From Candidatus Microgenomates bacterium (GTDB taxonomy: Bacteria; Patescibacteriota; Microgenomatia; UBA12405; UBA6130), in NCBI GenBank assembly GCA_015485895.1, contig WFSR01000012.1, forward strand, positions 1 through 64,000: 64,000 nt of DNA, read 5' to 3'. The translations under genes were made by a program, and so were the position numbers. This document shows positions 14,782 to 23,459 of the stretch, one piece after another. The notes below the pieces were generated by a model. That model was not told the DNA's origin. It did not search any database and saw only the letters and a list, made by a program, of their open reading frames with translations. Position 1 is the first letter of the stretch. Each line of letters starts with the position of its first letter.

Positions 14782-17700
14782 AAGAAACGAATTTGTTCAT
14801 CTCCATGTCCATAGTGAATATTCTCTCTTGGATGGTTTGAGTAAGATTAAGCCCCTGGTTGCTCGGGCTAAGGAACTAGGAATGAAAAGTTTAGCTTTAA
14901 CTGACCACGGAGCAATGTACGGGACTATTAAATTTTACAATGCTTGCCGGGCGGCGGGGATAAAACCTATTGTTGGTGTTGAAGCCTACATGACGTCCGG
15001 ATCACGCCTAGATAGGACGAGGGGGAAAGGTGATTACTCTCACCTCGTGCTCTTGGCAAAAAATTTTCAGGGTTACCAAAATTTGCTGAAGTTGGTCTCG
15101 GCAGCATATCTAGAGGGTTTTTATTATAAGCCCCGGATTGATTGGGAGGTTCTGGGAAAGTACCATCAAGGGTTAATTGCCAGTAGTGCTTGCTTGAAGG
15201 GGCTAATTCCTTCACTTTTGCTGCAGGGGAAAGAAAATGAAGCTCGCCAAACAGTAAAGCGTTTTCTTGATCTCTTTGGCGAAGACTTTTATTTGGAGAT
15301 CCAGAGTCATCCCGGCATTAAAGACCAAGCAATAGCCAACAAAAAAATTATAACTCTTTCCCGAGAGTTGGGAGTGCCGTTGCTGGCTACTAATGATGCT
15401 CACTATATTTATCCCGAAGACGCCGAGGGCCAAGATGCCCTTTTAGCTATCCAAACACAATCAAAGCTAACTGATAAAAATAGGCTTTCCCTGATGCATT
15501 CGCCTGATCTTTATTTGAAAACGCCTGAAGAAATGTGGCACGCACTGGGTGAATATCCTGATGCTCTGAAAAATACCCTGCGGGTAGCGGAAAAATGCAA
15601 TGTGGAAATTCCTTTGGGGCAAAAAATTTATCCCCGTTTTCCTCTTCCTGCTGGCGAGACAGCAATTTCTCATTTACGGAATTTAGTTTGGGAACGGTTG
15701 CCACAACGTTATCCTCGGGCCGACAAAAAGGTAAAGGAAAGGGCGGAATATGAACTTTCGGTTATTATCGATAAAGGTTATGCTGAATATTTTCTTATCG
15801 TTCAAGACTTGGTCAATTGGGCTAAGAAGCATGGCATCCGAGTCGGGCCGGGGCGGGGAAGTGCGGCTGGATCTATAGTTTCTTATATTTTGCGGATAAC
15901 CTCTATTGACCCCTTGCGCCACAATTTGCCTTTTGAGCGTTTTCTTAACCCGGAACGGAAATCGACTCCCGATATTGATCTCGATTTTCCTGATGCCCGC
16001 CGAGAGGAAGTTATTGATTATGTTCGCAAAAAGTATGGTGAAAGTCATGTAGCGCAAATTATCACCTTTGGGACAATTGAGGCACGAATGGCGGTCCGTG
16101 ATGTGGCTCGAGTATTGGGCTATCCGTATTCTGTTGGCGATCGGATTGCTAAAATGATTCCTTTTATTCCCGGACATAAAGTCTCTCTTACGAATGCCCT
16201 TAAGGAAAGCCCAGAGCTGAAACGAGCTTATGAGGAGGAGGAAACCACGAGAAAAGTTATTGACTTAGCTAAGAAGATTGAGGGAACAGTGCGCCATGCT
16301 TCGGTGCATGCTGCCGGTGTGGTTATCTCCGATAAGCCGCTAGTAAATTATACTCCGCTCCAACGAGATACCCGCGAGGGTAAAATAACTACTCAATATG
16401 ATATGTATTCTCTAGATCTTAATGTTGATGACAATGCGGTTGGTCTCCTTAAAATGGATTTTCTAGGATTACGCAATTTAACTATTATCGAGGAAACAAT
16501 TAACTTCATTAAACAAACTAAAGAAAAAGGTATCGACTTGTCGGAGATCCCCCTTGATGATGCCAAAGTCTATCAGATGATCACTCGGGGAGATACTACC
16601 GGGGTGTTTCAACTTGAAAGTCAAGGGATGCGTAAGCTGGCTCGAAAATTACAACCGCAGCGATTTTCGGACTTATCGGCTATGGTGGCTCTTTTCCGAC
16701 CCGGTCCGATGCAATTTATTGATGATTTTATTGCCGGCAAAAAAGATCCTCATAAAATTCACTATCCCCATCCCGACTTAAAACCAGTTTTGGAGGAAAC
16801 TTACGGGATTGCAGTTTATCAAGAGCAATGTATGGAAATTCCCCATGTAATGGCTAGTTATACTTTAGGCGAAGCGGATTTGTTGCGCCGGGCAATTGGC
16901 AAAAAGAAGATTGAGCTGATGCGCCAAGAAAAGAAGCGATTTTTGGAGCGGGCGGTAAAAAATGGATATTCTCAAAAGGTTGCCGAAAATGTTTTTTCCT
17001 TGATTGAGAGATTTGCTAGCTATGGTTTTAACAAGGCCCACTCTGTTTCTTATGCGATGATTGCTTACCAGACGGCCTGGTTAAAAGCTAATTATCCGGT
17101 GGAATTTATGGCTGCTTTGCTAACCGCCGAAGCCGGGGCTGGCCAAGGTCATGAGGAAAAAGTGGCCCGAGCAATTCAAGAGTGCCGCCGCATGGGCATA
17201 AGAGTACTGCCGCCGGATATTAATAAGTCTAAAGTTGGCTTTACTTTAGAAAAAGACACTAATTCAGCTGGTGGTTTAGCGATTCGCTTTGGTTTATCAG
17301 CTATTAAGAATGTTGGTGAGGCCGCTATTGAAGAAATGACTGCCGCACGAGACAAAAAAGGTGATTTTCAATCGCTGGAAGATTTTTATTATCGCGTTGA
17401 TACCCAGAAGGTAAACAAGAAAGTTCTAGAGAGTTTGATTAAGGTAGGGGCTTTTAATCAGTTTGGGCCCCGTAAGGCCCTCTTGGCGGTGGTAGACCGA
17501 CTTCGGCTGGCAGTTGAAAAATTAAAACACGATCGCCAGCAGGGGCAAACGAGCCTTTTTGGTTTTGGGGGAGGCAGCGAGGAGGTCCACCTACCGAAGG
17601 TGACATTAGATCTTGGCCAGCAATTCTCGGCAGAAGAAAAATTAGAGTTTGAAAAAGAATTACTAGGATTCTATCTTACCAGCCATCCTCTAAAAGATAA

Positions 17701-18265
17701 ATTAGATCGTTATCGATACCTGGCCACCCACAAGATAGATAATGTTTTGGAAGAGGAGAGGCCACTACAAACACGTTTAGTAGGGGTTTTGGAAAACGTT
17801 AGAGTAGTAACTACCAGGAAAACTGGGAGGGCAATGGCGTTTGGTAGTTTACGTGACGAAACAGGGGTTATCGATGTGGTAATTTTCCCTGATTTGCTTG
17901 ACCGGCGTGGCCAGGTGGTAAATGCGGGTATGGTAGTAGTGGTGGAGGGACGAAGTGAACGCCGAGACAATAAAGTAAACATTTTAGTTGATGAAATTAA
18001 TACCCCTGAATCATTTCAAACCCAAGAAGATAATCAACATGGGAATGGCGATGGCAATCAATTAATATTACGTATTCCACCTCATTTTAGTTCTCATAGC
18101 CTTATGGCCCTTAATGAAATTTTGCGCCAGCACCCGGGGTCACAGAAAGTGGTTTTAATTTTTCCAAATGGGAAAGTGCTTCTGCCAAATCAGGGATTGG
18201 ATCTTAACCCCGAAGTTCGTCAACAATTAACACAGCTCTTGGGAAATGAGGGAATGGAAGAATAG
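14774..18265 (+). CDS. dnaE: DNA polymerase III subunit alpha
   Basis: 1163 aa, the normal DnaE1 length. The N-terminal PHP domain begins VHLHVHSEYSLLDGL. The palm has GPGRGSAAGSIVSY and the catalytic PDIDLDF (~residues 398-404), with the third acidic region at HASVHAAGVVIS and beyond. Helix-hairpin-helix and OB-fold modules follow (TRLVGVLENVRVVTTRKTG near 1000). It is the replicative polymerase of the chromosome. The first codon lies inside the end of gatB, so it may be expressed from the gat operon. Confidence 0.97.
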   Translation: MAKRNEFVHLHVHSEYSLLDGLSKIKPLVARAKELGMKSLALTDHGAMYGTIKFYNACRAAGIKPIVGVEAYMTSGSRLDRTRGKGDYSHLVLLAKNFQGYQNLLKLVSAAYLEGFYYKPRIDWEVLGKYHQGLIASSACLKGLIPSLLLQGKENEARQTVKRFLDLFGEDFYLEIQSHPGIKDQAIANKKIITLSRELGVPLLATNDAHYIYPEDAEGQDALLAIQTQSKLTDKNRLSLMHSPDLYLKTPEEMWHALGEYPDALKNTLRVAEKCNVEIPLGQKIYPRFPLPAGETAISHLRNLVWERLPQRYPRADKKVKERAEYELSVIIDKGYAEYFLIVQDLVNWAKKHGIRVGPGRGSAAGSIVSYILRITSIDPLRHNLPFERFLNPERKSTPDIDLDFPDARREEVIDYVRKKYGESHVAQIITFGTIEARMAVRDVARVLGYPYSVGDRIAKMIPFIPGHKVSLTNALKESPELKRAYEEEETTRKVIDLAKKIEGTVRHASVHAAGVVISDKPLVNYTPLQRDTREGKITTQYDMYSLDLNVDDNAVGLLKMDFLGLRNLTIIEETINFIKQTKEKGIDLSEIPLDDAKVYQMITRGDTTGVFQLESQGMRKLARKLQPQRFSDLSAMVALFRPGPMQFIDDFIAGKKDPHKIHYPHPDLKPVLEETYGIAVYQEQCMEIPHVMASYTLGEADLLRRAIGKKKIELMRQEKKRFLERAVKNGYSQKVAENVFSLIERFASYGFNKAHSVSYAMIAYQTAWLKANYPVEFMAALLTAEAGAGQGHEEKVARAIQECRRMGIRVLPPDINKSKVGFTLEKDTNSAGGLAIRFGLSAIKNVGEAAIEEMTAARDKKGDFQSLEDFYYRVDTQKVNKKVLESLIKVGAFNQFGPRKALLAVVDRLRLAVEKLKHDRQQGQTSLFGFGGGSEEVHLPKVTLDLGQQFSAEEKLEFEKELLGFYLTSHPLKDKLDRYRYLATHKIDNVLEEERPLQTRLVGVLENVRVVTTRKTGRAMAFGSLRDETGVIDVVIFPDLLDRRGQVVNAGMVVVVEGRSERRDNKVNILVDEINTPESFQTQEDNQHGNGDGNQLILRIPPHFSSHSLMALNEILRQHPGSQKVVLIFPNGKVLLPNQGLDLNPEVRQQLTQLLGNEGMEE

Positions 18266-18339
18266 AGTGGGACCAATAACTTGAAAGTGAAAAGTTTGAG
18301 TGAAAAGTGAAAAAGAAGTCTAAGCTAAAAATGGAGCTA

Positions 18340-18541
18340 GGAACTAGGTCAAACAAAATCCTAAATCCTAATGACCCAAATCCTAAACAATAACCAAATT
18401 ACCAGATGATTAAATGACCAAAACAAAAGAAGGATGACAAAGATGTTTAAAACATTTGAATTTTGGTCATTTGGTATTGTTTAGAATTTAGAATTTAGGA
18501 TTTAGGTAATTAGGTATTGCCCCGACGAATGTCGGGGCAGA
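18340..18541. repeat. Intergenic palindromic repeat, short copy
   Basis: This A/T-rich repeat is built from CCTAAATCCTAATGACCC-like strings on the left and the reverse complement TTTAGGATTTAGG-like strings on the right. The gap between dnaE and rplS (18266-18581) holds only this element and some AAGTGAAAAG repeats. The centre contains AAATGACCAAAAC and its complement GTTTTGGTCATTT-like arm. It ends in a perfect GC-rich hairpin, TGCCCCGAC (18518-18526) with GTCGGGGCA (18531-18539). The family recurs at 23049-23286 and 33249-33480. Confidence 0.75.
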
Positions 18542-18547
18542 GGTGAT

Positions 18548-18575
18548 TTGATTATTTTTCTTTAGATGCTAAAAT
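18548..18575 (+). promoter_or_regulatory. rplS promoter (leaderless type)
   Basis: TTGATT (18548-18553), 16 nt, TAAAAT (18570-18575), then 6 nt to the ATG at 18582. This suits a leaderless mRNA. Confidence 0.55.
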
Positions 18576-18581
18576 ACAGGC

Positions 18582-18902
18582 ATGGCAAATAATTTTAATT
18601 GGCACGACACTCGGGTAAAAGTAGGTGATGTTGTCCGGGTGGAATATTTAATTAAGGAAAAAGGGAAAGAGCGACAGCAACCTTTTCAGGGACGTGTGAT
18701 TGCTATTAAAGGCAATAGTTTAGCTAGTAAAACTTTTACCGTGCGGCGAATTGCTATCGATAGTATTGGCGTGGAGCGCATATTTCCAGTTCAATCTCCA
18801 TGGATTAGGGATATAAAAGTAGTTGGTAAACCAAGCAAAAAGGTTAAGAGGGCCAAACTTTATTACTTGCGCCAGCGGCATGGGAAAAAGGCCCGTCTTT
18901 GA
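18582..18902 (+). CDS. rplS: 50S ribosomal protein L19
   Basis: 106 aa. Typical L19 blocks are KVGDVVRVEYLIKEKGKERQQPFQGRVIA (read in parts), GNSLASKTFTVRRIA, GVERIFPVQSPWI and the C-terminal RAKLYYLRQRHGKKARL. L19 sits at the 30S-50S interface. The N-terminus is a few residues shorter than in E. coli. The 3' end overlaps the YraN gene by 23 bp. Confidence 0.96.
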   Translation: MANNFNWHDTRVKVGDVVRVEYLIKEKGKERQQPFQGRVIAIKGNSLASKTFTVRRIAIDSIGVERIFPVQSPWIRDIKVVGKPSKKVKRAKLYYLRQRHGKKARL

Positions 18903-19260
18903 GAAAAAGACTTTTGGAGCCCAGGGCGAATCTTTAGCTGCTCAATTTCTTAAGAAACATAAGCTTACGGTTTTGGATCGTAATTTTCGGACCCCTTGGG
19001 GTGAGCTAGATTTAATTGCCAAGGAAAAGGATACTTTGGTTTTTGTGGAGGTTAAAACTCGGCAAACGGATAAGGCTGGTTACCCTGAAGAGGCAATAAA
19101 GAAATGGAAGGTAAGGCATTTAATCCGGGCTGCTTGGCTCTATACCCAAAAGCATCCCGACTTGCCCAGCCGTTGGCGTTTGGATGTAATTGCTATTCGC
19201 TATTCTGGAGGTCAGCCGGAAATTTGCTGGTACCAAAATATTTCTCCGCTCTTTAGTTAG
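18880..19260 (+). CDS. YraN/UPF0102-family nuclease-like protein
   Basis: 126 aa from ATG 18880, which gives the family start (GKRPVFEKKTFGAQGESLAAQFL). GELDLIAKEKDTLVFVEVKTR is the PD-(D/E)XK-type core with Asp, Glu and Lys ligands. The family resembles Holliday-junction resolvases, but its role is unproven. It overlaps rplS, a common pairing in bacteria. The longer in-frame start inside rplS is rejected. Confidence 0.9.
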   Translation: MGKRPVFEKKTFGAQGESLAAQFLKKHKLTVLDRNFRTPWGELDLIAKEKDTLVFVEVKTRQTDKAGYPEEAIKKWKVRHLIRAAWLYTQKHPDLPSRWRLDVIAIRYSGGQPEICWYQNISPLFS

Positions 19261-19506
19261 CTGTGTGTGTTGTTGGAGAATGCCAATGTTGGAAGCAGCT
19301 CATGAAGTAAAAAGTGGCTAGTTGAAAGAGAGGAGGAAAATAAACTAGCGATACTTGCTCCGACAAATATGACAAAAGTAACGATGGGTCATTTTTGATT
19401 TACTAATTATTCTAACATAAGGGGTGTTTTTAAAGAAACAAATGGTTATATTAGATTGTATTAATCTATAAAAAAGAAAAGTTATATAATATTTTAATTT
19501 AGAAAA
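19261..19506. other. Intergenic left boundary of the second A/T-rich block
   Basis: No gene or tRNA is seen. The composition shifts from mixed to strongly A/T-rich at roughly 19340. TATAAT at 19485-19490 and TTTAAT at 19493-19498 are possible -10 boxes for the PAP2 gene; no convincing -35 accompanies them. No repeat matching the right side of the block was found. Confidence 0.4.
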
Positions 19507-20079
19507 ATGCACATGATCAGTCGCGCAAATATTATAATATTTAATGCAGTAAACCATTTTGCAGGAAACAATATTTTTGTAGATAAATTGGGAACACTTA
19601 TCGCACAATATCTGACAATAGTGTTTATATTATTCCTGATTTATTTGTGGTTTAACAAAAATAAAAAATTTGCTTTATACTCTGGATATTCGGCAATACT
19701 AGGGATTTTATTGAATTTCTTAATTACTTCGTTTTATTTCCACCCCAGGCCTTTTATGGATAAGATAGGCACTCTTTTGATTAAACATAAACCAGAAACG
19801 TCATTTCCCTCAGACCATACAACTTTCATGCTATCTATTGCTTTCATGCTCTTGTATTTTAAAAAAACTAGAAAAATAGGCATAGTTCTTTCCATGTTGG
19901 GAATTTTAGGTGGGATCGCAAGGATATTCTGCGGGCTTCATTACCCATTTGATATTCTAGGTTCAAGTCTTGTAGCTTTGGTTTCTTCTTTTATTATTTT
20001 TACCTTTAAAGATAAACTACGGAGATTTAATAATTTAGTTATAAATTTATACTCTAGGATTATAAAAAATGAAAACTAA
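19507..20079 (+). CDS. PAP2-family membrane phosphatase (undecaprenyl-diphosphatase-like)
   Basis: 190 aa with about five membrane segments. Catalytic motifs are the Arg-Pro in FYFHPRPF (motif I region), SFPSDHTT (motif II with PSDH) and ARIFCGLHYPFDILGS (motif III with Arg, His, Asp). The family dephosphorylates lipid pyrophosphates; BcrC-type members recycle undecaprenyl-PP for wall synthesis. First gene of an A/T-rich four-gene run; it overlaps the phosphoesterase gene by 11 bp. AGA/AAA-rich codons set it apart from rplS and dnaE. Confidence 0.88.
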   Translation: MHMISRANIIIFNAVNHFAGNNIFVDKLGTLIAQYLTIVFILFLIYLWFNKNKKFALYSGYSAILGILLNFLITSFYFHPRPFMDKIGTLLIKHKPETSFPSDHTTFMLSIAFMLLYFKKTRKIGIVLSMLGILGGIARIFCGLHYPFDILGSSLVALVSSFIIFTFKDKLRRFNNLVINLYSRIIKNEN

Positions 20080-21091
20080 AATCTTTCACAAATATGTAGT
20101 TACACTCTTATTCTCGATTTTATTATTTGCAACTGGAATTAAAATACATTCAGCCTTAACTGCTCCCCAAGTCTCAGATTGGAATTATCACCAACTCCAA
20201 AAAATAGATCATTCTAAAAGGAATTTCTCATTTGCCGTTTTTGGCGATAATAAAAACTCTGTAAAAACATTTGAAAATCTTATATCAAAACTGAACAATG
20301 ATGATGTTCTCTTTGCTATTGATGATGGAGATCTGGTTTGGGATGGAGAGAGGGAAAAATTTAGATTTTTTCTAAATCAGGTTAAGGGTCTTAATAAACC
20401 ACTATTGACTGTTTTTGGCAATCATGAAGCAAAGGGAAACGGAAGAGATGCCTATTACAATTTATTTGGTCAATTTTATTATTCCTATTTCATAGGGAAT
20501 AGTTACTTTATTGTTTTAGACGATTCAAATGAAAAGAATCTTGATGATGCGCAATTTGCTTGGCTAAAAAATGAGCTTAAAAAGAGTCAAAAGTATAAAT
20601 ATCGTTTCGTCTTTATGCATGTTCCCCTCTATGATCCTCAAAATAACAGTACAACAATTCTTGCTCATGCATTAAAGGATAAAATATTTGCTAAAAAACT
20701 GAACGATCTTTTCGATGAAAACAAGGTAACCATGTTGTTTTGTTCGCATATTCATGGTTATTTCCGAGGAAAATGGGGAAAGACTCCGTACATAATTACG
20801 GGTGGCGGTGGCGCGGAGCTAATGGGAACCGACCCAAAACATTATTTTTATCATTATATTAAAGTAAATGTTAATGACAACTCTGTGCATTACGATGTTG
20901 TCAAACTAAAAAGTCCTGATTTTGAGTTATTGGATAGATGGACTCATGATGCTTGGATATACATTTATGCTTTTTTTGCAGTCCATTTTATTGATGCATT
21001 GTTGGTGATAACGCTAATTTATCTCAGTGTGTATATTATTTTCATAAAGAAAAAGTGGCTTGTTTTTAATCTTAAAAGAGATAAAAGGTGA
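20069..21091 (+). CDS. Membrane-anchored calcineurin-like metallophosphoesterase
   Basis: 340 aa. There is an N-terminal membrane segment (~9-30) and another near the C-terminus (~295-325). Between them is a metallophosphoesterase core with AVFGDN, DDGDLVWDG, VFGNHEAKG, FMHVPLYDP and FCSHIHGYFRG, which are the five metal-binding blocks. The catalytic domain would face outside if the N-terminal helix acts as a signal anchor. The substrate is unknown; the neighbours (PAP2, DedA, glycosyltransferase) suggest envelope lipid or glycan phosphate. It overlaps both neighbours. Confidence 0.85.
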   Translation: MKTKIFHKYVVTLLFSILLFATGIKIHSALTAPQVSDWNYHQLQKIDHSKRNFSFAVFGDNKNSVKTFENLISKLNNDDVLFAIDDGDLVWDGEREKFRFFLNQVKGLNKPLLTVFGNHEAKGNGRDAYYNLFGQFYYSYFIGNSYFIVLDDSNEKNLDDAQFAWLKNELKKSQKYKYRFVFMHVPLYDPQNNSTTILAHALKDKIFAKKLNDLFDENKVTMLFCSHIHGYFRGKWGKTPYIITGGGGAELMGTDPKHYFYHYIKVNVNDNSVHYDVVKLKSPDFELLDRWTHDAWIYIYAFFAVHFIDALLVITLIYLSVYIIFIKKKWLVFNLKRDKR

Positions 21092-21672
21092 TTAATATCT
21101 TAGCATTTATAACAAGTTTTATTAAAATTTCCAAATACTTTGGTGTTTTTATAGGCACTTTTATTGAAGGACCTACGGTAGGAATGTTAACGGGATCTTT
21201 AGCTAGATTGGGTTATCTAAATATTTACTTAGGTTATTTGGTTTATGTTATAGGGGATTTTACTGCCGATTGTTTATACTATGCAATTGGCTATCATGGT
21301 GGGACAGGCTTGTTAAAAAAACTTACTTTTTCATCAAAAACTTTAGCAAAAGTAAAAAAGAGCATGATCTTCTTTAATAATCATTCAAATAAAATAATCT
21401 TCTTTGGAAAACTGACACATTTCCTCGGATTGCCCATCTTGATAGGTGCCGGCTTAGCTCATTATTCTTGGAGGAAGTTCTTGGTTTTGGATTTAATCGC
21501 TACCTTAATAAAATCTGCTGTAATTATATCAATAGGCTTCTATTTAACATCTTTTTGGGTAGGGATAGACAATGCGATAAACTATGTTGGATTAACCATT
21601 ACCTTTTTGGCCACAATCCTTTTAGTTTATTTTTTAATTAAATTAAGTAACAAAAAGAGAAAGTTACCATGA
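21088..21672 (+). CDS. DedA/VTT-domain membrane protein
   Basis: 194 aa with four to five membrane helices. GTFIEGPTVGMLTGSLARLG and VIGDFTADCLYYAIGYHGG resemble the re-entrant helix and GDxxxxxxGYxxG segment of DedA (SNARE-associated/VTT) proteins. FGKLTHFLGLPILIGAGLA matches the second conserved half (F.R...G.R....AG). DedA-type proteins recycle lipid carriers or flip phospholipids. The GTG start forms a GTGA overlap with the upstream stop. Divergent, so moderate confidence in the family. Confidence 0.7.
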   Translation: MINILAFITSFIKISKYFGVFIGTFIEGPTVGMLTGSLARLGYLNIYLGYLVYVIGDFTADCLYYAIGYHGGTGLLKKLTFSSKTLAKVKKSMIFFNNHSNKIIFFGKLTHFLGLPILIGAGLAHYSWRKFLVLDLIATLIKSAVIISIGFYLTSFWVGIDNAINYVGLTITFLATILLVYFLIKLSNKKRKLP

Positions 21673-22847
21673 AAAAAATTAAAGTATTAATAGCTAGCGA
21701 AACTTATCCACCAGATGTCAATGGCGCTGCAAGATTTACAGAAAATTTAGCTAAAGGCTTGGTATCAAGAGGACATAGCGTTGTGGTTATTGCTCCAGGA
21801 ACAAGATTTAGAGATGAGACAAGCAAGGAAAATATCAATCTTAAGGTATTTAGAATTGCATCAATTTCATTAAAACCTATACATCCCTATTTCAGAGCTG
21901 TTTTTCCAGAGGGTTTATATGGGAAAATTAAAAAAATTATAAAAGATTTTAATCCGGATATTATTCATATTCAGAATCATTTTCTTCTGGGGAGAACCTG
22001 CTTGAAAATAGCCAGAGAAAATGAAATACCTATAATAGGGACGAACCATTTTATGCCAGATAACTTATTAGAATATATACCCAAAATAGCCCATCCTTAC
22101 ATATCAAAGTATATGTGGAGTGATTTTATAAAAGTCTATAGTCAGCTAGATTATGTTACTGTTCCTTCTTATACCGCAGCAAGTATGCTAAAAAGATTAG
22201 GATTAAAAAATCAAGTCAAAGTGATTTCCAATGGGATTGATTTAAAGAAATTTAAGAATGTTAGGGTGAGTAATCGTGTCTACGTTAAATTCAAAATAAG
22301 GAAAGATTTATTTACTTTCATTTTTGTTGGCCGACTTGAGAAAGATAAAAACATTGATTTGGTCCTTGAAGCATCAAAACTGGCTATCAAAAAGAAGCCT
22401 TTTCAGGTTATTATTGTGGGCAAAGGGGCGGATGGGGAAAAACTGCAAAGATTATCAAGAGAATTAGGTTTGGGCAGAGAAATAATTTTTACCGGAGAAG
22501 TAAATAATAGCGAGTTAAATCAATTGCTTAGTTTAGCTCATGCATATATTGCCTCCGGTTCTGCCGAACTTCAGGGGATAGCAGTTATGGAAGCTATGGC
22601 TCATAAACTACCAATCTTAGCTCTTAACGCCGTTGCCTTACCTGAATTGGTTAAAGATGGAGTAAATGGCTTTCTCTTCAAGTTAGATAGCAATGATTTA
22701 GCTAAGAAAATGCTTAAGTTATTATCTCTTGACTCACAAAAATTGAAATTAATGGGCAAAAACAGTTTTGGAATTATTAAGCTACATAGTCAAGAAGAAA
22801 CATTAAAGAAGTTTGAAGATCTTTATAAAAAGGTAATAGGGAGCTAA
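21669..22847 (+). CDS. GT4 glycosyltransferase (glycolipid-type)
   Basis: 392 aa, GT-B fold. The N-terminal SETYPPDVNGAARFTENLAK is the acceptor-side loop seen in 1,2-diacylglycerol glucosyltransferases and PimB-like enzymes. The C-terminal half has FIFVGRLEKDKNIDLVLEA and GSAELQGIAVMEAMAHKLP with the E-x7-E nucleotide-sugar motif. It probably glycosylates a membrane lipid or lipid carrier. Last gene of the A/T-rich block; it has a 4-bp ATGA overlap with the DedA-like gene. Confidence 0.87.
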   Translation: MKKIKVLIASETYPPDVNGAARFTENLAKGLVSRGHSVVVIAPGTRFRDETSKENINLKVFRIASISLKPIHPYFRAVFPEGLYGKIKKIIKDFNPDIIHIQNHFLLGRTCLKIARENEIPIIGTNHFMPDNLLEYIPKIAHPYISKYMWSDFIKVYSQLDYVTVPSYTAASMLKRLGLKNQVKVISNGIDLKKFKNVRVSNRVYVKFKIRKDLFTFIFVGRLEKDKNIDLVLEASKLAIKKKPFQVIIVGKGADGEKLQRLSRELGLGREIIFTGEVNNSELNQLLSLAHAYIASGSAELQGIAVMEAMAHKLPILALNAVALPELVKDGVNGFLFKLDSNDLAKKMLKLLSLDSQKLKLMGKNSFGIIKLHSQEETLKKFEDLYKKVIGS

Positions 22848-22848
22848 C

Positions 22849-23286
22849 TGTTGAGGATCAAATAAACGTTCACACCTTCTGTTGAGTTATCAACACCTTG
22901 TCATCCCGCCCTTTCGTGAGAAAGAGCGGGATCTTCAGGGAGTGTGCCATCAATAATGGTGGTACGCCACCCAGCTGAAGATGAGCCCCCAAAGCTCCGA
23001 CGTGCGTCGGGGCGGGGCGGGCAAGTTCAACATGACGAGATATAAATTAAAAGCACCAAATCCCAAGCACCAATTTCCAAACAAATCCTAAATCCTAATG
23101 ACCCAAATCCTAAACCCCGACGTTCATCGGGGCAGGCAATAACCAAATTACCAAACGATTAAATGACCAAAACAAAAGAAAGATGATAAAGATGTTTTGA
23201 ACATTTGGATTTTGGTCATTTGAACATTATTTAGGATTTAGGATTTTGGTATTGTTTGTAATTTGGTGCTTGGAATTTGGAATTTG
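22849..23286. repeat. Composite intergenic repeat (5' module plus palindromic 3' module)
   Basis: The 450-bp gap before tRNA-Glu is filled by this repeat. The 5' module (22849-~23040) begins TGTTGAGGATCAAAT and matches 33093-~33245 with substitutions. It includes hairpin ATCCCGC (22903-22909)/GCGGGAT (22926-22932) and GCTCCGAC (22994-23001)/GTCGGGGC (23006-23013). The 3' module (23049-23286) starts AAAGCACCAAAT and ends with the inverse ATTTGGTGCTT, so it can fold on itself; CCCCGA/TCGGGG at 23115-23132 interrupts it. No open frame of note. Confidence 0.8.
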
Positions 23287-23297
23287 TTTTTTCTGGG

Positions 23298-23369
23298 TGC
23301 CGCCAGTGGGAATCGAACCCGCCTTTTCACCTTGAAAGGGTGATGTCCTAGCCGATAGACGATGGCGGC
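23298..23369 (-). tRNA. tRNA-Glu (UUC)
   Basis: The acceptor stem GCCGCCA/TGGCGGC closes perfectly. The anticodon stem TCACC/GGTGA holds loop CTTTCAA with anticodon TTC, and the T arm contains GGTTCGATTCC. No CCA is encoded (the discriminator A is followed by CCC). It lies 12 bp beyond the composite repeat and just upstream of the mraZ promoter on the other strand. Confidence 0.97.
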
Positions 23370-23395
23370 TTGCCCGATTATAGCATGACGCTTGC

Positions 23396-23424
23396 TTGAC
23401 AAAAAGGAAAAAATAGGCTACAAA
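23396..23424 (+). promoter_or_regulatory. Promoter of the dcw cluster
   Basis: TTGACA (23396-23401), 17 nt, TACAAA (23419-23424). The predicted start near 23431 lies inside the MraZ-type repeats and about 13 nt before the mraZ ATG. Confidence 0.6.
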
Positions 23425-23459
23425 TGGTGTGAGGTGGCACAAAATGGCAAAAAGTGGTG
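23425..23459 (+). promoter_or_regulatory. Predicted MraZ operator: four TGG repeats at 10-bp spacing
   Basis: TGG occurs at 23425, 23435, 23445 and 23455, each as TGGTG or TGGCA, in exact 10-bp register. MraZ proteins bind tandem short TGG-containing repeats on one helix face upstream of mraZ. Here the third repeat includes the mraZ start codon and the fourth lies within the gene, so bound MraZ would cover transcription start and start codon together. Confidence 0.65.

Noticed and set aside
15683..16177. 164-codon minus-strand open frame inside dnaE
   Set aside because: It is antisense to the catalytic region of dnaE, has no recognisable motif and no ribosome-binding site.
18340..18541. CRISPR-like array of CCTAAATCC repeats
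   Set aside because: The repeats are irregular and form one large inverted repeat without unique spacers; no cas genes are present.
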